Shown here piece by piece: positions 1 to 13,389 of a stretch of DNA of 64,000 nt (position 1 is the first letter of the stretch; the number at the start of each line of letters is the position of its first letter). Made by a program: the position numbers and the translations under genes. The notes under the pieces are model-generated. The model was not told the DNA's origin. It did not search any database and saw only the letters and a program-made list of their open reading frames with translations. This DNA is from Piromyces finnis (taxonomy: Eukaryota > Neocallimastigomycota > Neocallimastigomycetes > Neocallimastigales > Neocallimastigaceae). The stretch covers positions 186,001-250,000 of the forward strand of contig MCFH01000047.1 of NCBI GenBank assembly GCA_002104945.1, read 5' to 3'.

Positions 1-2389
1 GTCAATTAAAAATACAAATAAATAAAGTATTAAAATAAAAAAAAAGCATTATGGAAGAAAATATTAAAAAAAAAAACTAGAAATACAATGTTTTGATAAT
101 AAAAAATATTATGTATTATATTATAATTTATAATTGCAAAGTTTTTAAAAGTATTTAAATACAACTAGGTATATTATTGAAGATAGAGTATGGTATATTA
201 TTAAATGGTTTAATAAAATAGGATATTGTGCTAACAATTATATAGTATTGAAAAAGAAAAAAACAATTCTTTTGCAGAAACTATTTAATATGTTTTATAC
301 TTAATAGGATAAGATGGTTAAAATATAAAAAAGTTTGGTTGGAATTTATAATGTAAGTAAATGGAAATTATTATTTATTATTTGTATTATTTTAAAAAAA
401 ATAATTTGTATTAATGTAAGAAAAAATACCATAAAAAGTCATCTAAAAAGTTTTAAATTTTGTTACAACAGCATTATCTATTATAAGGAGTAGAAATTAA
501 TAGTTATATATCAATGATATGTTGATGATGTTCCATTATGAATGGGTAGTCGTTCCAGTTTCTACCCTGGTTGTTAAGACGTTTCTTTAACATAAGGCTT
601 CTGATTCACCGTATATCTATAGTGATTTTATCCACTAGTATTGCCCATGGATTAGGGTATATTCACAGGTAAGTATTGTTTGTTTCACCCCAATAGGGCA
701 CCTGAGAGAGGGTTGATATATCTGTGGGAGGATGAGGATGCTGAATAGTATATGGTCTTAAAGGAGGAACTGTTAAGGACTCGTCTCTGCTAGGCTTTTA
801 ACCTCGTCTTAGGGTATTGTGAGCTCCGACGCTGAAACCGGTATGGCAAAAGAACACAAAGTTGTGTTCTGTACACTATTATGTAAAAACACATGATAAA
901 ATTATGAGTGGGTACAGCAATGTACAATTATATACATTATAATATACATTCAATAAAAGGTTAGATTATTGTCATTTCAAATATTATATTATTTCTATAA
1001 TATATTAATTTTGTTTACATTCCTATTTTTATCATTTTTTCATTATTTTTTGAGAAAAAAGTACACTCCATCCTACCATTAAATATATTAAAAAAAATTA
1101 ATAATTAAAATATGAAAATATAATCATAATATATTATTAGTATTAAAATCAATTTAAAATTTAATATTACAAATAAATATAAAGACGAAACAAGATAAAA
1201 AAAAAAAAAGAACTATTTTCTTTGGTTTTTTTTTATAATAAAAGAAAAAAAAAAAAAGTATCGTTTTTATTATTTAAAATTTCGAAATATAAATTTTTTA
1301 CTTTATAATTTCAAAGTTTAGATTTCTTTTTTTTTTTATAAGAAAAAAGAAAGCAAGAAATAAAAATATATAAAGTATTTAGATATATACACATAAATAA
1401 TATTTAAAATCACAAGTAATATTAAACATTTATTTTATTATTTAAAAAAAAAAAATAAATTGAAATATATAATTTGATAAACAATACATTTATTAAAAAA
1501 AAATTGGTAATAATCTAAAATTATTTAAAAGAGTAAAATAATAAATTTTTAGTAAAATAAAAAATATTGTTAATGCTATTTTAAATTTGAAAAATAAACA
1601 AATAATATAAAGATATAAAAAAAAGAATTATAATAATTTTTCTCCGAAAAATAAAAAAATATTCATTAGGAATAATATCTATTAAATAAAAGTAAAACAA
1701 AACAAAACAAAACAAAAACAAGATAAATAAAGACAAAACAAAAAACAAAAATAAGATAAATAAAAACAATATACTTTGTGTTAAAAAACTTTTCATATAA
1801 TATTAAAAAAAATATGTACTTAAATTTTAATAAGAAATTCTTATATAAAAACTATAAAGATATAATATGATATATTAAATATTTAAATTTTTACATCAAA
1901 AAAGTATTATTTTATTGTTTTCAAAAGAACAATTTAGCTGTTCATTAAAAGAAATTGATTATTTTCATTTATAAAAAATTAATTTAATCTTTATGATATC
2001 TAAAGCATAAAAAAAATAAAAATATATATTTACAGTCATTAATATATTAAACATAATAGTGTTATTATAACCTTCACTAATATTAAATAAAAAATAATAA
2101 CAATACTATTAAAATAGTTTTTTTTTTCAAAGATAGTTTAATAATAGTAATAAAAAAGATATACCTTATTAGACTCTATGTCAATAATTTTATTTTATGC
2201 TTAAAAAATTATTTGTTTTCGATACTACTTTTATATAATTATTTATTTATATTTAAAAAGTTTAGAAAAATCATAAATATATAATATTAATTTATATTAT
2301 TGTATTTATTTATAATATTATATACCAATGTACAAACCGCATTTTTATTGTTATATAAATAGAATAATAAGATAAATAAATAATAATCA
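1..2389. other. AT-rich non-coding left flank
   Basis: There is no open reading frame of coding character. The stretch is A/T homopolymer-rich DNA, broken only by a GC-raised island at about 525-880 (listed separately). The last few hundred bases should hold the promoter of the Sec16-like gene; T- and A-runs of the dictyostelid type are present, but no single element stands out. Confidence 0.6.
525..880. other. GC-raised island, candidate structured RNA or element relic
   Basis: This roughly 350-bp block is far richer in G and C than the surrounding DNA and has no long open frame on either strand. It contains a 6-bp inverted repeat (GGGTAG at 544-549 with CTACCC at 562-567). It ends in a perfect inverted repeat at 851-870 (AGAACACAA / TTGTGTTCT) that would form an 8-9 bp hairpin. 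Several CTGA tetramers (about 705, 741, 831) and a TGATGATG (about 524) are reminiscent of box C/D-type signals, but their spacing fits no family I know. It does not resemble U1, U2, U4, U5, U6, SRP RNA or tRNA as I know them. In genomes like this, such islands are usually non-coding RNA genes or remnants of mobile elements; I cannot choose between the two. Confidence 0.4.
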
Positions 2390-5300
2390 ATGAGTAATAA
2401 TAATGTTTCTGATGGGCCAATCCCATTCTTTTCTTCTTCTGAAAATTCAAATTTCTTAACTCCTAATATATCAGATAATACTACAACAACACCATCACAA
2501 TCATCAACACAACAACCTCAATCCCAAGCAATCACTAATCCTCCAAAACAATCTGTTCAGGATGTATCATCACTATTTGGTAATAATAAAGAAGATTCAT
2601 TTTTATCATCAATAAATTTACAAAACATGCAAACCCATACACCAAGTTCAAATAATTTATATTATAATCAAGGTAATAATAGGATAATATCTATATGTCT
2701 TTTTTTTTGTTTTTTTAAATTAACAAAAAAATAATAATTTCTGTTAATAGTTTTCAATTAAATAGTCATTTAAATTTTTAATACATAATTAAAATATTTT
2801 ATTTTTACTATGTGTAGCTAATAATGGATCAACAGCCTCTTTAAATCAACCATATAATAATTCATATATACCAAAAACAGAATCAACTCCACAAAGTATT
2901 CATTCTTCTACTTCCAATTTAACTACTTTTAATCAAACAAATAATACAATAGTTAGTAATTCAGAATATGTCAACAATACAAATTTATTAAATAAGTCAC
3001 CATATATATCATCACCTGAACCAAGTACTACCAATTATAATACATCTAGAACACCAACTCCATCTTATGCTCAAGGATTTTATGCAAATCAAGCAACCCA
3101 AGGAAGCCAAACAAATCTTAGTAATTATACAAAAAATTATGCAGCTACTGGCAGTAATTCTTCATTAAATTCTTTCCAAAATCCTCAAAAGACACAATCT
3201 TTTCCCCTTCCAAATTATTCAAATATGTATAACCAAGATCAAACAAAGACAACTACAAAAAATTACTCTACATATCAACCATCCTATTATAATAATAGTA
3301 ATAATAATAATAATAGTAATACATATTTATCATCGTCATCTAATAATAATACAGCTGCCACTGGATACACCAATACTCAAGTAGGTACTGGAAGTATCCC
3401 AACCACTGGATATACTACTAATACCCAAACTTCAACAACTGCAACTGGATATACTAATACTCAAACTACACCAGCTGCAGGAATCACTGCTACAGTTACC
3501 GGATATACTAATACTCAAAATACTGTAGGTACCACAACTACAGCTACTGGATACACTAATACTCAAACTACACCAGCAACAGCTACTGGAACTACAACTA
3601 CAGCTACAGGATACACTAATACTCAAACTACACCAGCAACAGCTACTGGAACTACAACTACAGCTACCGGATATACTAATACCCAAACTACACCAGCAGC
3701 AGCTACTGGAACTACAACTACAGCTACTGGATATACTAATACCCAAACTACACCAGCAGCAGCTACTGGAGCTACAACCACAGCTACCGGATATACTAAT
3801 ACTCAAACTACACCAGCAGCAGCTACTAGAGCTACAACCACAGCTACCGGATATACTAATACCCAAACTACACCAGCAGCAGCTACTGGAGCTACAACCA
3901 CAGCTACCGGATATACTAATACTCAAACTACACCAACTACTGGAACCACAGCTACTGGATATACTAATACTCAAACTACACCAACTACTGGAACCACAGC
4001 TACTGGATATACCCAAAATGGTACCACAGTTGCAACCGGATATACTAATACTCAAACTGATGGTACAAGATATGGAAATACTAAAGGAAATTCAACTTCT
4101 GGATATAATTCAACTACTGGTTATTCTACTACTAGTCAAATAAATTCAACGTCTAATGCTGTAAATACTTATGGTACCCAAAATAACTCAACTCCTTCAG
4201 GTTATACTGCATCACAGTCATCAACAAATACTGGTTATGCAACAAATTCATCTTTAACTACAAATTCTTATCAGTCTACTAGCACAAGTTATCAAACTAC
4301 TCAAACTAATCAAACTACTAGTACAGGTTATGCAATAAATTCCTCATACAGTCCATATTCTCAAGCAGCAACAACTAAAAATAATGGGTTATTAAATCCA
4401 TCTGCTTCATATAGTTCTTTGAATAATCTTGTCGCGTCAACAAATAATGTAGCTTCTACCAATAATGATACATCTTCATCATCAAAAGATACTACATCCA
4501 TGCTTAGTAAGACTAATGAGTTTACAAATTATGCTAATAATAGTTCATCCCAAATTAATTATTATAATGGTAATACTGCAGCTTTAAAGAATGATGTGTC
4601 TAATCCAGGAGCTCCATCAATTCGTTCAAATACTCCAGGAGCATCATCTATTAATGATTTAACCATGGATACTTCCAATAATCAAACAGGAAATAATTTC
4701 TATTCAAATACCTCACCAAATTCTGGTTCTTACATGAATTCCACTACTTCATTAAATGAAAAGGTTCAAGATTCCAATACTAACAAAACTCCAAGTCCTG
4801 GCATTCCTTCTATATATTACCAAAATAAGAATTCTCAAAGTTTTTATTCAAATGCAGCAACTAGCAATTCATCTCCATGTCTTAATTCCATGGGCACGGC
4901 TTATCCTGCATCAACAACCTCATCTGTAAGAAAAAATTCTTATAATGATGCTACTTCAGGAAAGCATGTTAAATCAAACTCTGTTATGTCACCAGGATCA
5001 ACCTATCAAAATTCTCTTTATGTTAATAATAATGGAAGTGTAGCAGATAATATTAGTTTTACAGGAAGTGTAGGTAGTAAGAATGAACCTTCTGTAAGTT
5101 CTTTATATTATCACGATGAAAACAATGGTAAATATAGAAGCCCAACAGCTCCACCAGCATCTGATAATACTGCCATTTTATCACCATCTTCAACTAATGC
5201 AAATATTGATCGTCCTCCATCCGTTCCCCCAAATTATGTATCCTATAATTATAGTAAAAGTACAACAACCACAACCACTTCTTCATGGAAACCAAATGCT

Positions 5301-7978
5301 ACATCAACTTTATCATATTCATCCTTTACTGCTCCTACTCCAACTACTTCTTCCTACACTAATAATATAACATATCCTACTTCAACCACACCAAATCCAT
5401 ATCAATCAGATGTAACTCCATATTCCAAATCGACAACACCAAACCTATATCAGCCAGATGTCACTACATATTCTAAGTCGACAACACCAAATCCATATCA
5501 AACGGATGGTTCAACCTATCCTACTTCTACTACACCAAATCCATACCAACCAGATGCTTCTCAGTATTACGGTAACACAAACAGTCAAAACTTTTATAGT
5601 TTAGACAATCAATCTCAAAGTGAAATTCATTCCTGCGATCCAATTGTTATGCATCAAAACTTAAGTCCAATAGTTTCTTTTGGTTTTGGTGGTAAATTAA
5701 TTGTTATGTTCCCAAAGGATCTTTCTGGTACTGGTTTTTCTAGTAATGTTGTTGGTCCAAATTCGGTTCATGTTAAACCAGTTTCAAGGTTTATTTATAA
5801 TAATGTAGTTGAAGACTACAAGAAACAAGATGGTCCAATTCTTGGTCAAAAGAAGAATAAAAAACAAGTATTAGAAATGCTAAATAAAAAAATCGAACAA
5901 ATAAAGAGTAAGGATACTCAGTACAACAATTATTCCACTTTTAATGCTTCTGATTCTGATGAAATATTAATCTTAAAGGTTATCCATTTATACATTGAAA
6001 ATGATGGTATACTCTATGGTCAAAACAGTAAACCAGAGGCAGTTCAAAATTTAAGAAAGCTTTTACTGGACAATACAACATCCACTAATACTAACCATAC
6101 TATGATCAATGGTTCAAGTGTAAATTCAAGTGAAATTGAAAACATTAAGAACTGTTTACTTCAAGGTGATAGACCAGGTGCTTGTAGGGTTGCTGTTAAT
6201 AATAAATTATGGGCACATGCTTTAATCATTTCCAGTTATATTAATAAAGAAACCTATAAAGATGTTGTAAATTCATTTATAAAAAGTGAACTTCAAGGAG
6301 AGAATGAAAGTCAAAAGAGTTCCTTCCAGAGTATTAAGGTTTTATATAGTTTATTTGCTGGTATGGGAAAAGATGCAATTGGTAATACTTCTTCTTCCAC
6401 TATGCCTTTAGCAAATCCAATGGCAAATCAATCGGTATCACCATTAATACCACCAACCGCTGTTGCATCTACTACTGTATCTACTTCCTCAAACACAGAT
6501 GTTGTAAATAATTGGAAAGAAATACTTGGTATGATTCTTTCTAACCGTACACCAAATGATGTAAGTGCTATTGTCAGTCTTGGTGATGCTCTCTTAAGTA
6601 GTAATAAACTTTTTGCAGCTCATTTATGCTATCTTTTTTCACCTTCATCAATCTCTGGATTGAATGGTAAGACCACTAAAGCCGTATTATTAGGTGCTGA
6701 TCATTATAAAAATAGATATTTCTATAAAGACATGAATGCTTTCCACGTGACCGAATTTTTAGAATATATGTACTATATGGCAAATAAGAATATGAGTACT
6801 ATGCCTCATTTCCAAGCCTATAAATTAATATATGCTAACTGGCTTGCTGATATTGGTTTAGTTTCTGTAGCTTTCAACTACGCTCAAAGCATTATGCAAA
6901 TTATAAAGAGTGGCACCACAAATAATAGCAATGGTTCAACTTCTACTTCTGTATTCTATAATCAAACTTTATTTGAAAATTTGAAAGAATTTACTAATCG
7001 TTGTCAAAGCAACCTTAGTGGTACTAAAAATGCACCAAAGGATGGTTGGTTTAGTAAGATTACAAAATTTGATACTTTCTTGGAAGCTTTTGATCATGGA
7101 TTAAATAAATTTATTGGTACTACTGAAAGTGAGACTACACCAAATCACTCCAATGCTGGTTCTTCACAATCCGTAAAAACTGCCAATCCAGTAGCAATGA
7201 TGCCACCTTCCACTTATAATAATACAACAGCCATTAATAATTTAAAGAATTCTGCAAGTAATCAAAATTTAAGTCAATCCTACTATAAGAATTCTTATTC
7301 TACTGATCATGTAGATACTCCTCAAAGTAGTAGAAAGAATTCTTTTTCAAAGGATAATCAAAAGGGTGTCTTTTCATTAATCGGTAATTTATTCAATAAA
7401 GGTTCAAATGTTTCCACCACCAATAATTCATCTACAAATTCATTAAATAATCAAGAGGAATCCAATAAGAATGGTTACTATGATTCAATAACTAAGCAAT
7501 GGGTAACCACAAATACTCAAGGTAATGATAAATTTGGTAATGATATCACTGTACCACCACCAGCGGCTTCTGACTTTTATGGTCAAGGTTATAGTACTGG
7601 TATGAATAGCACTGCTTCGTCTGGTACGTTAAGCAGTGGTGTTATTCCACAATTTAATGCTATGGGAACCACTGCAGGTATAACTAATCCTAGAAGAAAT
7701 AATAGAACCAAATATAATGACCCAACATTAAGTATGGCTTATTCTAATAGTACTATTATGAATCAAGGTAAATAAATTATTTATAAGGATAATAGTATTA
7801 TTTTCATAAGATACTTATTTTTAAAAAAAATTGTTTTAAAATTTTTTTTTTTTTTTTTTTAATAGCTTCTCAAAACAGTACCACAGTACCACCACCACCA
7901 TTATATTCTAATACAAATACCACTATGGATAATCAAAATAATTCTACCTATAATGGCTATAATTATTATGGTAATTAA
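2390..7978 (+). CDS. sec16: Sec16-like COPII/ER-exit-site scaffold
   Basis: Model of three exons, 2390-2672, 2818-7767 and 7866-7978, giving 1781 residues; both introns have GT-AG ends in matching phase. The first about 1040 residues are low-complexity Asn/Ser/Thr/Tyr-rich sequence, including a 20-residue tandem repeat (TGYTNTQ core) at about residues 330-490. A conserved strip with PIVSFGFGGKL near residue 1050 is followed at about 1200-1495 by helical sequence with the signature of the Sec16 central conserved domain (LWAHALIISSYINKETY, then NWKEILGMILSNRTPND and a SLGDALLSSNKLFAAHLCYL stretch). In the Sec16 family this ACE1-type domain binds Sec13 and the protein organises COPII budding sites on the ER. 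The C-terminus is again disordered and Asn-rich and probably carries partner-binding segments. A polyadenylation-like AATAAA overlaps the stop. The family call is from motif memory, not a search. Confidence 0.82.
3481..4020 (+). repeat. 60-bp coding tandem repeat in the Sec16-like gene
   Basis: Seven or more near-identical 60-bp units, in register with one another, encode a 20-residue Thr/Ala/Tyr repeat with the core TGYTNTQTTPAAATG. Units differ by silent and a few coding changes. The last copies shorten to about 39 bp (TTPTTGTTATGYTNTQ type). A 207-codon Cys-rich open frame on the opposite strand is a shadow of this repeat. Confidence 0.9.
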
Positions 7979-8407
7979 TAAAATCAAAGATAAAATCTTT
8001 TTATACAGCAACTTTTTTTTTTTTAGAAAGGAAATCTACCTAAATAAAAAAAAAAAAAAAAAACAAAAAGAAAAATAAAAGAAAATGTTTTTCTTCTTCT
8101 TTGAAAGAAAATAAAACAAAAGTACATATGTTAAAATAAGCTATTCATCAAGATAAAAGCCATTAATAATTGAAAAAAAAAAAATATAAAACTCTATAAA
8201 TAAATATAAATAATATAAATCATAATAAGTAATATAAAGCATCATATAAATAATAATAATTTACATAAAAGTAAAAATTAAAAAACTAATATTTCCATAG
8301 AAAAGATAAAAATACTACACTACAAATTAATACAAATCATTATAATCCTTTTAATCGTTAGTATCTTAATCGTCATTTTAATTCCTATAATCATAATACT
8401 TTAAATA

Positions 8408-8409
8408 TC

Positions 8410-8460
<51 letters not shown>
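8408..8460. repeat. (TAA)n microsatellite
   Basis: About 17 uninterrupted TAA units downstream of the Sec16-like gene. Confidence 0.9.
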
Positions 8461-8923
8461 TTAAATAAAGTGAAAAGAAGGGAAAATTTTTTAATCCATA
8501 ATACTATGTGATAATAAAATAAAAACAGAAAAAACAACAACAACAAAAAAAAAAAAACAATAATCTCTAAAAAAAAAAAAAAAGATATTATTGTTAATAA
8601 TTAATAAAATGTATTAAAATTCTAATAATATCTATTTCCACATTTTTTATTTCATTTCATTTTAATTTTAATTTCTGTGTTTTTTAATTTTTTGTATAAA
8701 TTATCAAAAGATGAATTGTAAGAAAAATAAAAATAAAAAAGTCTAATCATTGAATTAGCAATAAAAGAAAATTCCATACTAATAAATAATTGTTTTAATG
8801 ATAAGAAATAATAAAGTTTTTAACACACAATTCCAAAAAAAAAAAAAAAAGTCAAAATAGATATATTTAATATTATTATTTTTATTATTTTATATTTTAA
8901 AATCTTTTTTTTTTTTTTTTATT

Positions 8924-8960
<37 letters not shown>

Positions 8961-9090
8961 TATTATTGTAGAGGAGAGAAGGGAAAAAAAAAAAAAAGTA
9001 GATTTGATTTGAATTGGTATTACATTAATATTAAATTTTTAAAAACTTTCAAGGATTAAAGGTAGGGTGGTCTGTATTTATAGGTTGTTG

Positions 9091-9115
9091 CAAATTCAGT
9101 TACTCTATTAAATAT
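9091..9115 (-). promoter_or_regulatory. Conserved downstream motif, copy 1
   Basis: The plus-strand text CAGTTACTCTATTAAATAT, preceded by CAAATT, lies about 175 bp beyond the stop of the first copine. The same string follows the second copine at 13252-13277. Position and orientation relative to the two genes agree, so it may be a 3' UTR or 3'-end element kept since the duplication. Function is inferred only from conservation. Confidence 0.4.
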
Positions 9116-9288
9116 AAAATATAATGAGGGTTTTTAAAATTATATATATATATATAAATCGATTAAAAAAAAAAAATTAGCGTGTTATTATCATTAATAT
9201 ATAATCTATATTTAAAAAAAAGTTTATTATAACAATATTCTATAGGCTATGATAGAAATAATATAAATATATATATATATAAAAAGCT

Positions 9289-11992
9289 TTACTGTTTTGG
9301 TATTTCACTTAAAGTTTCAGCAGCAAGGAGAGTTGGATTATTAATATAGTTACTAAATTTATTTTAAATAGTATATATGGTATGGTGATGATTATTAGTA
9401 AATTTAATAACCTCATCAAAAATTCATAACATTTTATATATATATATAACTTAAAAATTTTTATAATAATTGTCAAAAAAAAAAAAAAAAAAACTTACGC
9501 TAATGGTACAAATTGAACAATATCTCTTTTAGAATATTTATTTTGACTTCTTAATACTTCACCATCACCATCAAGTTCATTCATTTGATCAAAATTTGCT
9601 CTTCCAACACCAATAATAATAATTGATAATGGAGCATCAGAGGCATCAATAATAGCTTCTTTGGTTTTACTCATATCAGAAATAATACCATCAGTAATAA
9701 TAGTTAAAATATGGTATCTTGGTAATGGATTATTTTGATATGGTGGTGGTAAACCATTTCTAGCTTGTGCAGTAATATTTTTAATAATTGGTGAGAAATT
9801 AGTTGGTCCATCTTTTTTTTTTTTTTTTTTTGTTTCATTTTTATTGTCATTATTCCATAATATATATTTAATAATTATTAAAATAGATAAATAATAGTAA
9901 TAAAAAAAAAAATTTTTATATATCATTAGTTTGAAGATTTATTAAAATTATTAGAAAAATATAGTAAAAAATAAAAAAAAAAAAAAAAAAAACTTACATA
10001 ATACGACAGTTTGTAAGGTATTATAGTATGCTGTTAATATACCAGCAACACCATAGACAGATGGATTATCTGGGTCACCTGTTAATGGACACTCAAATTC
10101 AACATATTTTCTATTAAAGAATTCCCCACCATACCCATAAACTTCCATGGTCTTTGTAGAATCATATGGTTCAAGAACATAACCAATGGAAGAAATTGCT
10201 TTTTGATATTCATTTAAGGTAAAGAAATTGTTTGGATCATAATTTGGTGAATTGTAGTGAAGAGAGGAAGGGTCGTTTTTATTACCTACAATAATTAAAG
10301 TAAATAAAAATTTTATTATATATTTTTAAATAATATTATTCATTTATATATATATATATATATTATTATTATTATTATTATTAAATTACCATTACTGCTG
10401 GTAAAATCAACAGAAAAACTAACTGCTATTTCTGTACCGCCCATAGGGAAATCCATAAAGGAGTAATTTTTAATTCTATTTATTTTATCAAAGGTAATGA
10501 CACCGGAATTGGTATATTTCTTTCCCTTTTTAGCTTTCTTTTTATCATTTATTACTTCAAATTGGGCACCACTTTCAAAAATCATTCTTGAGGATGCCAT
10601 AAATACACCAATTAAATCATTGTCAGAATTTCTATCCCAATCGTATACTGTTTAATGTTAAGAAAATTTTATTATTTAAATAGAGAAAAGAAAAAAAAAA
10701 ATAAAAGTTTTTATTATTATTTTTATTACTTCTCTTCTTCTTCTTCTTCTTCTTCTTATTGTTGTTATAATTATTTAAAAAATTTAAAAGCATCAATATT
10801 TATTTAATAAATATTACCTTCCCATAAAAGCATTCTGTCTGGTTCACCGTTATTAAGAGTTACTTCTGGGATTTTGATACCTTTCCATTTTGGATTTAAG
10901 GTATTTTTTATAACTGGTGTTTCAAAAACTTTATTATATGTACCATTATCTTCAATTCTTGAAATGATAATAAATGGATCACTCTTACCAAAAGTATCCT
11001 TTTATTTTTTTTTTTTTTTGAAACGAAAATATTAACAATAACAAATAATAATTATATAAAAAAATAATTATTATATTTAATGAATTATATACATATATTA
11101 TTATTATTGAAATAAAAAAAAAAAAATAAAAAAAAATTTTAGTTTTTAGTCTTATTTCATTTTTTTTTTTTTTTTATAAAAAATAAAAAGAAAAATATTA
11201 TTAATTTTATTATCTATCTTATATTATATTACCTTTTTATCAAGATTTTTACCAGAAATATCCATTTCAAATACGTATTGAGAATCAATAACTTCACGGA
11301 TTGTAATCTTAATTTTTGGTTTTTTTGGTGAAACTCTGGTTTTTGAGTTATCAAGTTTTATTCCTTCTGGAACAGTATATAACAAATCACAGGTACAAAC
11401 ATTATTTTCACTGCTACTAATTAAATCACCAAGTGCTCTTTCACAATAACCAATATAATCATTTTTAGACCATTCGTCGGAATCACTATCCATATCAAAA
11501 ACTAAAAATCTTAGATTTTGTATCTTTTTATATTGTTATCATATAAATAAATAAGTATATAAATAAATATACATATATAGTAAACATATAAATATATATA
11601 TATATATAAAGAAAATATTAAATTTAAATATTGAATATAAATATATAAATAAATATATAAATATACATAAAAATAATTATATAAAAAAGATAAATATATT
11701 TTTTACATACCATTTCAAAGTAGTAATCAATGTAAAAGGCCTTGACAAATTCTGGATTATCATTATTTTTTATTCTTTCAGTAGAATCAATTTTTTCCCA
11801 GACAGAAGTACTTGTATTATTATCATAATATTTCTTTTCAAGGAAAATAAAGACTTTTGGGTCACTTTTTGAAAAAGTATCAAAATTTGGTAAGTCTACA
11901 CAGGAAATTTTAATTTCTACTTTTGAAGATAAACTTTTAGCGTTATCGTAAGAAGAATATTTATAATAATTTGAAGGTGGAACAACACTCAT
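9289..11992 (-). CDS. Copine family protein (copine tandem copy 1)
   Basis: Seven exons read right to left: 11992-11711, 11523-11233, 10998-10818, 10647-10390, 10285-9998, 9811-9499, 9352-9289; all phases match and give 558 residues. Two C2 domains (about residues 20-150 and 160-300) are followed by the copine-type A domain. C2A carries SKSDPKVFIFLE and LRFLVFDMDSD; C2B carries GKSDPFIIISR and VYDWDRNSDND, the Asp-rich loops expected to bind calcium. The A domain has the copine form of the metal-ion site, DFTSSN (D332, T334, S336), then LYGPTNFSPII and HILTIITDG. Copines are soluble proteins that move to membranes when calcium rises; dictyostelids have several. The start is chosen because the reading frame opens there in a long A-tract context. 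Which cpn paralogue this is cannot be told from one window. Confidence 0.92.
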
Positions 11993-12377
11993 TTTAATTT
12001 TTTTTTTTTTTTTTTATTGTTATTACTTATATTTGAAATAATAATAGGTGTGTGATATTAATTAGTTTTTTATTTATTTATTTTTAAATTATTGCTTTTG
12101 TTTTTTTGAAAGAAATCATATACACATTTCAATATTTAAATTAAAAGAAATATAAAATTAGTATAATAATAGCTTTAAAGAAAATAATATATTTTATTTA
12201 TTTATCTAATTCTATCTATCTATATTATTATTATTATTATTATTATTATTCAATTGATATTTTGTAAATAAATACTCTACCTTGTTATTTGAATAATATA
12301 ATTTATTTTATATTTTGTTATTAGTATTGAAATTATTTTAAATAGTAATAAGTTTTTTTTTGTTTTTTTTTTAATTC

Positions 12378-12419
<42 letters not shown>

Positions 12420-13109
12420 TATAAATTATGTTTTATAACTAAATATTTTTAAAAGAAATTAAAAAAAAGGTATTTCGTTTTTTAAAGTCTTTTTATATAT
12501 ATATATATAAAAAAAAAGAACTTTAAAATATTAAAAAAATTATTAATATAATTAATATATTAAAATTTATTTTTTAATATATAAAATTATATTAATATTT
12601 AATTATTACATTTAAATGTCATACACTTTAAATTATTTTTAAGAAACTTCTTAAAAACTAATTTATTAAAATAGCATTCATCCCATTAGTCACATTACCC
12701 AAAAAATAGAATTAAAAAAGGTTTCTTTTTTCTTTCTTTCTTTTATAGAACATTTAGAATACTGGTATAGTTGTTATTGATGCTTAATATTAAATGATCT
12801 TTTTTTTTTTTTTTTTTATAATATTAATATATTGAAAAAAAAAATAAATAGCTGAATAAATAAAAAATAAAATCAAATGACAAATATCTACAACTATTAT
12901 TACTAAACTTAATATCACCACTACCACTATTGCCTTAAAAATATTATAATGGATATGAATATAATAAAAGTAAGAGTTTAATTTTTTTAATAAACGTCCA
13001 AGTGATAAATAATAATTAAAATCACAAGGATTAAGAATAGACAAATTTTAGTATATGAAAAAAAAAAATAATAAATAAATATATATATATAAATAATTGA
13101 AAACTTTTT

Positions 13110-13110
13110 A

Positions 13111-13161
<51 letters not shown>
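13110..13161. repeat. (TTA)n microsatellite
   Basis: About 16 TTA units downstream of the second copine gene. Confidence 0.9.
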
Positions 13162-13162
<1 letters not shown>

Positions 13163-13251
13163 TTTAATGATTTACAACATCGTCTATTATATGTGTTATT
13201 TTTTTTTTTTTTTACTTTTATGCTAGATATGGCTTATACTTGTATAATCTA

Positions 13252-13277
13252 GCAAACTCAGTTACTCTATTAAATAT
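13252..13277 (-). promoter_or_regulatory. Conserved downstream motif, copy 2
   Basis: CAGTTACTCTATTAAATAT, preceded by CAAACT, about 113 bp beyond the stop of the second copine; it matches the motif after the first copine. Neighbouring intergenic DNA is not visibly alignable, so this string stands out. Confidence 0.4.
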
Positions 13278-13389
13278 TATTTCATTAAATAATTTATAAT
13301 GTTTAGAATTAGTATATAAAAACAGAGCATTTTGAATAATTATATAATAATTATATATTTTTAATGGTAAAGCTTCATAATAACAAAAC

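Larger units (their letters stand above)
7979..9288. other. Intergenic region between convergent genes
   Basis: This separates the 3' ends of the Sec16-like gene (+) and the first copine (-). It is AT-only sequence with a (TAA)n run at about 8408-8460 and a T-tract of over 20 bases near 8930. A motif shared with the second copine lies at 9091-9115 (listed separately). I see no gene. Confidence 0.7.
11993..13389. other. Intergenic region between the two copine genes
   Basis: AT-rich DNA between the 5' end of copine copy 1 and the 3' end of copy 2. It holds an (AT)n run near 12385-12415, a (TTA)n run at about 13110-13161 and the second copy of the downstream motif (13252-13277). The short minus-strand open frame at 12790-13044 is low-complexity and without a codable start context; I do not call it a gene. 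Confidence 0.7.

Noticed and set aside
3432-4055. 207-codon Cys/Ser-rich open frame on the minus strand
   Set aside because: It is the antisense reading of the 60-bp coding repeat in the Sec16-like gene; the periodicity is inherited and there is no independent coding signal.
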